From: Cyprinodon diabolis
Lineage: Eukaryota; Chordata; Actinopteri; Cyprinodontiformes; Cyprinodontidae
Reading direction: 5' to 3'
Assembly (NCBI GenBank): GCA_030533445.1
Contig: CM060065.1
Location: forward strand, 22,643,974 to 22,707,973
Length of the DNA stretch: 64,000 nt
The translations under genes and the position numbers were made by a program. This document shows positions 53,701-64,000 of this stretch, in pieces (within the stretch, counting starts at the first letter, position 1; every line of letters starts with the position of its first letter). Below the pieces are notes generated by a model. It saw only the letters and a list, made by a program, of their open reading frames with translations. It was not told the DNA's origin and ran no database searches.

Positions 53701-56700
53701 TACTCAGCAAGTTTACAACATATTTGACTACAAATAGGCATAGTAACCGCTAAAATGACACTGAATTTGTAATACATTTTAAATGGTTATATGGAAGTTA
53801 AAATCCTTCTTTGTCTGTTTGTGTATAGGTTTAACCTCGCCAACAGAGTTGGAGAGCGCCTGAACAATCTTCTCATGTGCTGTAGCCACCACGCTCTGGC
53901 CGTTGATCTCTATAATCCTGTGACCCACACGGACACCACCTCGCTCAGCGATGCCACCCCGCATCAGGCTGCATATCTGCAGGGTAGAACATACACAGAA
54001 CCTTCACCATAGGTAAATGGAGTCACATAAAGGACAAAACAGAACAATCTACGAAGAAGCAGATTGTCTTTCCATAGCATATCAAATAAAAAAAGTGAGA
54101 TTGGAAAAGCAGTACGGATTCATCCCCTGTAGTATAAATGTGTGCACATAGTGTAAGCATTTTGTCTGCAGGGGGAAAACTCAAATAATATAATTATGAA
54201 ACAACTTACGATGCCATTCTGGACGCTGAAACCCAGCTGATACTTCAGATCAGGTCTCTTAATGAGAACTGTGGTAACCGGAGGGCAGCTGACGATGTTC
54301 ATTTTCACCTGAACCTGGTTCTTTAAGCCCTTTAACAGAGAAGTGGACAAACATTAGAGCTTTTCTATGTACTTGAAGATTTTTATCCAGTCTAGTTATG
54401 AGAAGGTAAAATATTTAAGAAGTGTCTTGCACCTTAATGATTCCCTGACAGGTGGCAAGAGGCAACCCCACGAGGCTGGTGTTGTTAATGGACATGATCT
54501 GGTCTCCAATGCTGAGCTTGCCAGATCGAGCTGCTGGTGCACCATTCATCATGTTGGCTAAGATAACTGTTGGCAGGATGGAGCCCCAGCCCGACTCCAC
54601 GATCACCACACCCAGGATCTCCCCTTTGCTTTTCTCCAGCACCAGCTGTGGAGAGACACTTCATTGGTCACTTTTTGGGCTTCATCTGCAACAGACCGCA
54701 AATTAGAACTACATCACTGAAGACCTGAGTGAGTTCAGAGAAACTGCAAAGGATTACAGGTTTATTAAAAATATCACAGCTGCCTGCTGGGTTTCTCTCC
54801 ATTAAAATCTGTGGTAGAAGATTTTAGTTTCATTCCTTTTACCAGCAAACGATCAGCAAACGATCAAACAGGCAGTCGATCATTTCAAGCTCTCATACAG
54901 GAATTAGAGCTGGAATCACAAACCTGGAGCTCTGAGCTGAAGTGACAGGGCTTAAAAATAAGCAGTCAGTGATTTAGTAATACTGTTTGTGCTGTGGAGG
55001 ATTATTATCTCTGGTTGTATAAGACTGTTGTGGGCATGACTGTAAATTAATGCCATGCAACGTTGGATTTATCGAAATGTTGCATTAAGGCAGTGATGCA
55101 CCTTGATCTTCTAAACTCACTGGGTTAATTTAACATCCGCTGGACATTTGACACTTCGAGAATCGATTCAAAAATTACTTCTCTCTCTTGGCCCTTTGGC
55201 CTCAATACCCACTTATAAAAAGCAGAAAGGCATTTTAAAGTTTCAAAATCTGAAAATATCACATGAATAAAAACTGAAGCAAAATATTTACAACTTATTC
55301 AGAGTTTTATAATTTGATAGTTTAGCACAATAGGCCACTTACCCCAGTACAACTTCAAGGTCCTCATTTCAGGAACTTCTATTGTAGCAATGTCTATAAT
55401 AAAAGCTTTGAAGATTTTTAGGTGCTTGCAATTTATAGCAAAACAGTTAACAACAATTTCTTTTTTTATAAATTATTTATTTACAATCCATGTTGTAATA
55501 ATAGGGTGTTTAAAAAATGCTTTACTGCACAGCTGTCCTCAGCATTGGAAAGATTTTATTCATTGAATGCTCTCATGAGTTTATATTTTTTTGATATAGT
55601 ATTGAATTTAGTTTGTCTGTGTCCAGAAAAAAACATCTGTCTCCTCGGTAGGACTGTTTATCTACTTCTGCGACAGATCTTGTAACTCTACTAAAAAATT
55701 AGTTATACAACTTTGCTTGTGTGCAGAGGTAGCCATAAGGCTAGAATTTACTCCACATAACTGTTAGTCTAAGCTGGTCTGATTTGATATTACACTGTAT
55801 AAAACCTATTTATTTGCATGTTGTTTTGCGCTCTTATTACATCAAACACCACAAAAGTTGCATTGAATTCCCTTGGTGTCTATTTCCCATAGTGGGCTGT
55901 CATTTGCTGGAAAATTGACACTGAATGAATCTTTATCATATCTTTGGAATACACTTATCATAACATTTAAAAACATATTCCATCCAATACTTTTTTAGAT
56001 TTGGGGTAAGCTAAACTATATTCTTTAATCATTATGGCATCTGGAAGTTGGTGGGATTCAGTAAGCATTAACTATACATTTTGTTTGAAATGTGTTTGAA
56101 GCTTGAAAATTGCAGATATGTAAGAAATGAAACAAATTTAACAAGCAGCAGACTGTGTTGACAGAATAACTGGATTAGGTTGCAACTGGTTTAGGGGGAT
56201 TTTAACAAGATTTCTTTTCATAACATATTAATATTGGTATAAATACCAGAACATTTCCGAGGTGACATTTTTACATGTCATATTTCTTTTGCTGGAATCT
56301 TCTTATATTCAGCTGATGCTTTTTTTTTTACTTTTATATTGTTGATTTCTTATAACCCTATATTTTTACATTGAGGTTTCTACCACAATTTATCAAATCA
56401 GCCCTCTGCCCCTTTGAAAATCCAGTTGCTGGTTATTAGTCAGTCTAAACCTCTGTTTTAATAGTTACCTTTAATAAACTCTCTGCCTCTCTCTTTATAT
56501 CTTTATATGATTAAAACATTTTAAAATTCAAAACTGCTTAGTAAAATTCCCATTTGAGTTTAAGATGTTTGTTTTAACAGATAATCACTTTCATCATAAA
56601 GTGATTGTTCGCTATATTATTTCTACTAAAGATTTCTTTGGGGCCCATCTTGGTATATTTTCTTAAATAAAATATTCTCAATATCATGAAAACATATATT

Positions 56701-59700
56701 TTTTTTCCACCACTTGATATATTTAATCATAAATTCAAATTCATTACCATAGACATAGCTTATTAAACAGTTATCTTATGACACAATACTAACGCTAAGA
56801 CTAATTGATATGCCTTGTTCATACATTCTATGCAATAAACACTAAAATCATGAAGTAAATTCATGGAAATTTTTATCAAATAGTCTTTACTACTTTAATA
56901 TCTGTAATAAAATGTCTTCTCTGGGCATCTTTCTTTTATTCAGTAAACATTTATTTTGACATTGTGAAACTACCAGTATAGCCATGAAGCTCTGAGATGA
57001 TAAATGGTTTTTGGCCCATTAGGAAGCAACAAAGCTATACTACTCCAAGTTTCCCTAGTTTTTGCATCTTTTTGCATCTTTTTTTTGCATTTTTCATGGC
57101 TTCCAAATCTCCCGAAGCCTCCAGGACACAGAGGAGGCATTGCTTCAACAGAAAGAGCTGACATGCCCTGAGTGTATTTTTACTGTAACATCTGCCTCTA
57201 TCTCTCGCATTAGCAAACAGCCACAACAGTTCTGTGATTTCATGGCCCTGCAGTATGAGTGGGTTTTCCTCAGCTGCTTGTAAATTCTCAAAGCGTTTCT
57301 TGTTTTTTTTTTTTTTTTTTGCACTGACACAGATAAGAACACCTGCAGAGAAAATTGGATGCTTTTAATGCACACAGACCTCCTTGCAGTTTTCAGAGTT
57401 GGAGAAGTGAATGAGGTCATCATTGTACATTTCCTGTGTGTTGATGATATCACTGTACTCCTTCTGACTGAGGTCCTCGGGGTTGATGCCGTTGGCTCTG
57501 AGGAACTCCTGGTAGGCCACACTGAATGCCTGACCGATGGACTGAGCAATAAGCTGGGCCTGTTAACAAAAAAAATGAAAAAATCAATATTTAAAACTCG
57601 TATCTTTTGCCTCTGGTTTTTTTCTTTTATTTACTCTGCATTGCTAATAATATTAGCTCATCAGCAGGCAGAAATGCATCCAGTGGCAGCACTGGCCATG
57701 GGGTTTGCCAAGAATACGCTCACATAAAATAGATTGATTTTTACCCTCCTAAGCTATTTGTTCTCATTGAGGGATGACATTTATTTATGAAGGCTTCTTA
57801 CTTAGAAGCAGACAGAGTAAATGAAAACAACAGCAAGGAAAATAGAACATACCCAAGCTAATTTTGTTTAAAATTATCAAATGATTTACAATAACATCCT
57901 ATTTAATGTTACCCAAAAGAAACAGACACTGCACTCAAACTAAGCCTCCCGATTGTTATTTTTCACCTTCCATTCGTCCTACATTGCAAGTAGTGGATGA
58001 TAAAACCAGTCCTTTTTCTTTCTGTTTTAAATAGCAATAAACATATAATTATGCCAAATCAGGAGTTTTTTTTTTTTTTTTATTCAAATCCCTTTTTAAA
58101 CCACAGCTGTGTGATCTAAGGTTATTTTCTCCTGTGTCATGAATAAGTTACTATCAGAATTGTCCTATAGGTTAAACTTTACCCATATGAACAAGGGTTG
58201 CCTTGTCAACACACAGCTCAGTTTGGTTTATTCAGGTTGGGGCGACAGTGGCGTCGGGTTCTGGAGCTTGCCCTAAAAGGCTTGTTGATTCAAGCTCGGA
58301 CTTTCAATGTTGTTGTCTCCTTGGTTAAAACACTTTGCCTACATTGCTTACTGATGGTGGTCAGACGGCCTGGTATCACCTGTATAGAAGCCTTGGTGCT
58401 GAGTTATACAAGGCACTGAATTAAGAACTGTTATTGCATGTTCTCATGTAAGCTCAGAACGTATTGAATGTAATAATATATATGTAGTTTTGTGGAAGAA
58501 ATCAATAGAATAGAGTTAGATAATTTACCTGAAAATCTTAATTCAGATTTCTGATTTTCCTTTGCACTAGATATTTGACGCAGAGTTTTATTGTTTACAT
58601 GACCTGAACAACTTACTTGTCCCCAGTCCATTGTCAAAGGACTTTACTGTTCCAGTATTTTGGAAAAGTTTTGACTTCTACTTGCATGGAGGGAACAGTA
58701 CAGTAGTTAGTACAGTTACAGTACAGTACAAACTGTAGTGTAACTCTCTTTCCCCTTCTGTGTGGAGGAAAACCCACTTACTGGAGTAAGAAAGTCAATG
58801 TAATGTGACCAACATTGAGTGCCTCTGTAATTAAAAAAAGCTTTTTTTTTTTTTTTGTCATTATATTGCATATGCAGTTAATTACCTTGGCATAGAATAA
58901 ATTAAAAGTTAAACTGAATAAAAAGTGCATTTATTGGGAATTATTTTTTATATCGCTGAAACTAAAAGTTCAATACAATACTATATATTGATTCTGCAAA
59001 CAATTAAGTCCAAAACTGATTCAGGGAATTAATTCTGCATGAAAAAACAACATTAAAAGTCTAAAACAGTAAACAGTGCCTACAGCCAATGAAGCCATAA
59101 CAACAGACACAGTTTCTAATCTAATGGAAAAGCAGCTGAATACCTCCATGAAAACACTGGCTGCAAAATTAGATGAGGAGGGGACAGATTGGAGTCCAGC
59201 CTTTATACCACTTGGCAGAGAAAATCTGAGCTGCTGGCTCCTTGGTGCAACATTGTTCCTTTTGCCAAGTCTTCCTAAAACTGCTTCAGTTAAGCAAGCA
59301 ACTGCCTTGTGGGGTAAAAAATAAACAAACTAAAAGAAATCAAAAGTTCCCAGCCAGTTCCTATTAATGCAGATCAGTGGTTCCCTCTAATCATTATAGT
59401 AAGCTACACAGTGATGTTTAATAAACTGCTGATAGTAAGCTATGATAACATTGGCTGTATACCTGCTTTAAGCAAAACTCTGTAAAAAATATTTGAATTT
59501 CTCATAAGTTGGATGGAAAAATATATAAAGTTTTGCCTTAAAATGTCTAGAGATTCATTTCCCCAGATATCGACTGTGTCTTTGACACTTACATCCTCAG
59601 ATTCAAAGACATGACATATCATCTTGTACTGCTTCTTTGCCTCAGGCGCTCCAGGTGTAGTCTCAATACAGTCCTGTGAAGCCGTTCGAGGCATCCGTCG

Positions 59701-61308
59701 CCTCGCCATCAACACCACAATGTTCCCTATGTCAGCAATGTAAGAGATGGTGCGCAGTGCATTGTCCATCATCGTTTCCTGTGGGCACAACAACGCAAAT
59801 GTCATAAATCACAATTTAACTTCAGACTCCATTCATAAACCTGAACCTTAATACTAAAGCATTAAACAGTAGCAAACACTGAACCCATCATAGCAGCAAT
59901 TTAATGCTTTTTGTGTTGTTCTTGAATAAAAAGTCCCTTTTAGTACATTTATGTTGTTTAAAATTCCTTTTATGCACTTTAATTAGGAGAACATACAGAA
60001 TACCAGATAGACAAGATCAAATATGATCAAGATTGTTTTAAATTAATGATTGTTCCAAAAAGCTACATAATACATGTGGAGCAAAACATGGAAAGAAGGC
60101 AATCCAAACAGAATCTTAATGTCTTTTTTTATTTTAATCTGGCTGTATAAACAGATTATATCCCAATACCACGCTAGTCTAAACCAGATTATCTGCAGAT
60201 CATTCTTATATTCATCTTATATTATGTACAAAAACCCAGACAAATAACTTGAGTCTACTCTAATGGTGTAATGATATTTATTTACCCAGGTTTATAAAAG
60301 GCATTTGTGATAAATTAGATTGCATGGGGAATTATATTTTGATGAAATAACAATTCAGAGGAACAGACTTTAAATAATGCGTGTTTATTCAGAGGTTTTA
60401 ATTGCTTATCTTTTATTATAAGATGAATTCTCTGCAGTTTTCTTCATTTCATTAGCACTGTGACAGCCTCATTATGTGAATCTAATGGATGCTGTTTTTC
60501 CAGCCCACTTTTGGAGTTATTCTTTAATGAGTGCAACTCGAGAACCACCAATGCAAAGTGCTTAAAGCTTCCCACTGCAGAAAATAAGTACTTTTTTTTG
60601 GACTGAATCGCAGTAGTGCCAGGACCAGAGGCAACCAGATGGGAAAGGGAGGAAGACAGACACCGCATTGCAGCATGTTACTTTTTTTTTGTTCTTTAGT
60701 TGTTTTTTTTTATACCAGGAGGTTACCTCACTGAAAATATCCCACTAACCCAACCAAAGATAAGGTTAAAATGTTACAAACAAATCATCTGCTGCTTCCA
60801 TATAATTTCTCTGTATCTTTTTGCTGTGAACACAGTGAACAGCTCTGAGGAGCACAGATTCTTCACTGTATGGCAACTTGGCTGCAACATTTTCTGCAAA
60901 AAATTCTGATTTTATTTTAGTTGAAACTCAGCATTAATATCTGAAGGATAAACTGTTTGGAAACAGTGATTTATCTGAATATCACAAATAAAGGTAGTAC
61001 CGCACATATATTTACACATGATTATACAGGAAACTCTCATAGTGACTTGTTGAGATTTGAGTGATAAAAGCCGCGGTTTCATAAGATGCAGCTGAAATTC
61101 GTGGCTAAGCTCCAAGTTTTACAACCTCTATGCAATCCAATTGCTACTCCCTTATTATTCATTTTGAAACTGACAAAGTGCACCTTCAAGAAGCAGCTCC
61201 TGTTAAGACAGGTGTACTTACTTGTGTGTCTGCATTGAGGACTTTGATCCTCTGTGTAGAAATAAACAGATCGACCTCAGTCAGTGTCTGGCCGTCTCCC
61301 TCGGCATT
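50793..61308 (-). CDS. apba2: apba2 (Mint2/X11-like): C-terminal seven exons
   Basis: Neuronal adaptor that binds the cytoplasmic tail of amyloid precursor protein through its PTB domain and synaptic partners through two PDZ domains. Exons in transcript order: 61308-61222, 59778-59593, 57559-57380, 54645-54433, 54329-54210, 53976-53836, 50864-50793. All have GT-AG borders and every exon is a whole number of codons (999 nt, 332 aa plus stop). The first three carry most of the PTB domain ([57 protein letters not shown]). Next is PDZ1 ([20 protein letters not shown]) and then PDZ2 ([31 protein letters not shown]). The last exon encodes [18 protein letters not shown] and the C-terminal tail ending [22 protein letters not shown], the FSNSENCKE block and FRLLTGQE favour APBA2 over APBA1. 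The N-terminal Munc18- and CASK-binding part lies beyond 64000. Which teleost duplicate (a or b) is unknown. Confidence 0.95.
51629..52742. mobile_element. DNA transposon-like element with GC-rich interior (apba2 last intron)
   Basis: Ends TAGGGCTGGGTA and TACCCAGCCCTA form a perfect 12-bp inverted repeat, with further imperfect inversion in the subterminal CGGTA/TACCG-rich sequence on both sides (51640-51740, 52650-52715). This is the form of a common vertebrate hAT-like family. The interior 51940-52210 is CpG-rich and unlike the surrounding A/T-rich intron. No transposase was found. No convincing 8-bp duplication at the ends. Confidence 0.7.
54646..57379 (-). other. apba2 intron, nothing else recognised
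   Basis: A/T-rich intron between the PTB and PDZ1 exons; no nested gene or clear repeat ends. Confidence 0.5.
58225..58415 (+). mobile_element. tRNA-derived SINE-like repeat (apba2 intron)
   Basis: Head GGGGCGACAGTGGCG..., a B-box-like TTGTTGATTCAAGCTC at about 58283 and the GTCTCCTTGGTTAAAACACTTTGCC / CTGATGGTGGTCAGACGGCC order of a widespread fish SINE-like family. It is diverged, with no clear tail or target duplication. Confidence 0.6.
59779..61221 (-). other. apba2 intron, nothing else recognised
   Basis: Intron within the PTB-coding part; A/T-rich, no supported nested feature. Confidence 0.5.
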
Positions 61309-62212
61309 CTGAACATACAGAAACAAGAATTTTAATTTGAAATGTTTAAGATCTTTGTGAACAGCCCTGTTTGTGTCTGCATACATGTTCAGTATAGTGC
61401 TGAGTTGGAGAGATGCCATAAACATGTCAGATGGAAAAATTTATGACAGTTGATGCTGAAAAAAAAAAAAGGAAGCGTTTTTGGCAGTGATGTCCTTTCA
61501 GATCAGCTGTCCTGGCACCAGGATGGTGAGCTGGAGCGGAAACTAGAAACAGCTTAACACTAAGCCCTCACCAGCTGGCTGTAACAACGGCGAGTGGAGA
61601 ACAAACAGGCGTCCATTTCCACCTAATCACTGTGAGATGCAACTTAATGAAATTATATTTGTTCTAATTTACTCTGACTGTATTTTGTATCTGAAATGGG
61701 AGCAAAGTTCAAAAATAGCAAACTGTTTGTCAGTCAGTTTATTTTATCTATTTCAAGAAAGGAAAGGTGGACAAACTCAGATTATAGGTTGCTAAAGTGA
61801 AGCAGTACATATAATGTAACTGGGGTCTTTTTCTGAATTAATAGAGTTATCTGGACTGTTATTTAGAGGATTGATCTTAATGCGTACTTTGGACCGCATA
61901 CAGTGTTTTACAGGAATTATTATTTTGATGGATGAAAATAACAATCCATTTCTACTTGCTTGTGTCTGTTTGTTTTCTTTTAACATTTCTTCCTCTACAT
62001 CTTTCTCAGAAATGAGAGCTATGAGCTGAGGAAAAACACCTTCTGTCCAGATTTCTGAACACTATATCTACTTTGCAAGAAATAACATATGTCATCACAG
62101 TATGTAAAAAGCAGAATATTCCTTCATTTAAAAAAATAATAATTCAGCGGCAGTAATGTAGTTTTAGCCTCTGTCTAACATATATTTTTTTACTTTTATA
62201 CCAAACATTTGC

Positions 62213-62600
62213 ATCTATATCAGGGCTGAAACAACTAATCGGATTAATTGATTATTGAAATAATCGTCAACTAATTTGTAATTGATAATCGTTAACTAGT
62301 GTGTAGAGACTCTAAAACATGCCTTTAACTGAGAGAAAAAAATCCTTGGAGCAATTATAGCAAAACTGTAAAAGAGAAATATGTAAACATTTTGCTTTTA
62401 CGATATATATATATTTTTTGTCTATCAATATTGACTCTTCAGAACTCCTTAAATGGAAAACTTTTATTTTCACCTTTTTTAATTTTGCAATAAGCCTTCT
62501 TTAAGGAACCTTTGGCTATCCAATTATCAAGCGGTTCATCGGAAAAACAATCAACAGATTAATCAGCGAAATAATCGTTAGTTGCAGCCCTAATCTATAT
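62213..62600. mobile_element. hAT MITE, 372 bp
   Basis: Element 62221-62592 with ends CAGGGCTGAAACAACTAA and TTAGTTGCAGCCCTA and an exact 8-bp target duplication ATCTATAT (62213-62220 and 62593-62600). The inner arms repeat ATTATTGAAATAATCG-like and GCGAAATAATCG words in opposite orientation. Non-autonomous. It lies upstream of the first apba2 exon in the window, so inside an apba2 intron. Confidence 0.9.
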
Positions 62601-64000
62601 ACATGCACTGTCAGGCTCTTAGATTTTTCAGGATGACGGATTAAACTTGTAAACGTTTTAGTTTTTGTTTAAGTGAAGCTGTTTAAATGGGCATGTTGAC
62701 AGAGCTTCATTTCTTTTTGTAGAAACTATATTCACTTTAAACGTATTCAAGAAGTTCTTAAACACTTTGATGCAGGTTAAACTTAGACTATTGCCAAATG
62801 TTTAAACAGAATTCTCCCAATAAAGACGTGTGCAATATGTGCTTCAAAGCAGATTGTCGCTCTCCAGGAACACTGGCAAAAACAAATAAAATAAAAAAAC
62901 TGAACTGAAAAGACATTTTTTCCTTTAATTCAAGCTATTCTTAACTGAAATATATGTTTTCTTTCCATAACTTTTTTGACATTCGAAAAAATATCTCTAC
63001 TAAAGTTTTATGCTTTTATTTGGTCTAAAAAATTTAATTCAAAATAGAAAAACTTGTATAACTTTAATAATTTTGATAAAACAAACACATTTTGTATAAT
63101 AGTTTTTAACTGAACTTTCTATTGCATCTTTTTTCAATGGGGTCAAGTAGATTTTGCAGCCAAAGATACAGCTTATTTAGTAAGACTAGCGTAGTATAAT
63201 TTGTTGCCCTTTTACTAGACCCAACATGAACTCCAAAAAAGACTAGTTAAAACTTAGAAAATAGATTAAAAACAAATATTATAAGACCGATTACTACATT
63301 TTTTTAAATGTTACACTCAACCACATGAAACCACAATGAAAAGGTTAAAACAGTGACATCTGTTAGAACCATTGAAGTGAGTTTCTGTTATTAATGTAAA
63401 TCTAAATAGTGCAAAGTTGAAGGATTATAGCGAAATCTGTGTAGGAACAAAGCAGGGGAAGCATTTCCACATTATCATGTGCTTAAAAAAACACTTAATC
63501 AACTAACACATCAAAAGTTCAGGCTGAAGCTGATTATAAATGTTTTGACTAAAGCAAAAATTCGGGGGGTTAGTATATAATATCCAAAGGATATTGGTAA
63601 ACTGTGTAGCTGTTCATTATTATTATTTACTTTATGTAACCTGGTTAAAAAACTAATTGAGATTAAAATCTCAGTCTCAAGACTGAATCAAGTTCTTACA
63701 ACCTGATGCAGCAAGAAAAATATTGGAGTAACAAAGATAAATTGAGTAGTTTTGAATATTTTGGAAAAGTAAAAGTAAAGTATGATTCAACCATGATTGA
63801 AAATGTTACTGCAATCAGAGCTTCAGAGACAGACAGATAAATTGATTTTTTATTTTTACTATTTTACTTTTACTGGATAGCAACACCGCCTTTACGTTCC
63901 ACTCAGCTGATGCATAAAATCTAAAATTAGCCCTAAAAATTGCTGAGACTTTTGCAACAATTTCTTTTAAAGGCCTTTTGATGAGTGAGGACACACAGAC
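62601..64000 (-). other. Presumed apba2 intron, nothing recognised
   Basis: A/T-rich; the preceding apba2 exon (start of the PTB domain) was searched for on the minus strand and not found before the window edge. Confidence 0.45.

Noticed and set aside
57145..57549. 134-aa minus-strand frame with an Arg/Ser/Thr-rich sequence
   Set aside because: Wrong frame of the apba2 PTB exon at 57380-57559; the correct frame gives the conserved [13 protein letters not shown] sequence.

Overview
This window is nuclear DNA from a vertebrate, almost certainly a ray-finned fish. The evidence is three intron-containing genes with consensus GT-AG splice sites, plus a fish-type repeat load: a Rex3/RTE tail, an R4-clade LINE, I-clade LINE pieces, BEL/Pao and Gypsy remains, Tc1, hAT-like and TTAA-type DNA elements, tRNA-derived SINEs and very long (TA)n tracts. 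The species cannot be told from the sequence.

Layout. From 1 to about 36.4 kb there is no host gene I can recognise. This part holds repeats: a self-rearranged BEL/Pao element (3912-6389), Gypsy fragments and LTR-like blocks, a 1.4-kb hAT-like element with an exact 8-bp target duplication (16915-18303), an I-clade LINE 3' end (18540-19890), a Rex3 tail, a 629-bp hAT element, and an R4-clade LINE fragment sitting inside a (TA)n tract. One exception is a four-exon coding unit on the + strand (20086-20930). I do not recognise it. Its splice phases are intact, but exon 1 has three in-frame stops, and a palindromic promoter-like block lies just upstream.

From 36.7 to 61.3 kb lie three host genes whose exons I could resolve to the base. 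terb2 (+, six exons, 36736-42213, 214 aa) encodes the meiotic telomere-attachment protein TERB2. sord (+, nine exons, 43756-47710, 354 aa) encodes sorbitol dehydrogenase. apba2 (-, the last seven coding exons, 50793-61308, 332 aa) encodes the PTB and two PDZ domains of the neuronal adaptor Mint2/X11L. sord and apba2 converge tail to tail with about 1 kb between their likely poly(A) signals. TERB2 and SORD are also neighbours on human chromosome 15, and APBA2 is on the same chromosome, so this looks like conserved synteny. The three proteins work in unrelated processes.

Intron 1 of terb2 (4.26 kb) is a pile of mobile elements: a TTAA-flanked MITE, and inside it a complete Tc1-type transposon (38096-39707) with an uninterrupted DD34E transposase frame and 202-bp terminal inverted repeats that I read as identical. 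It also holds a tRNA-derived SINE with a target duplication and a LINE endonuclease remnant. The freshest mobile element in the window is this Tc1 copy. The most novel-looking items are the unrecognised four-exon unit and the BEL element whose LTR is half inverted.
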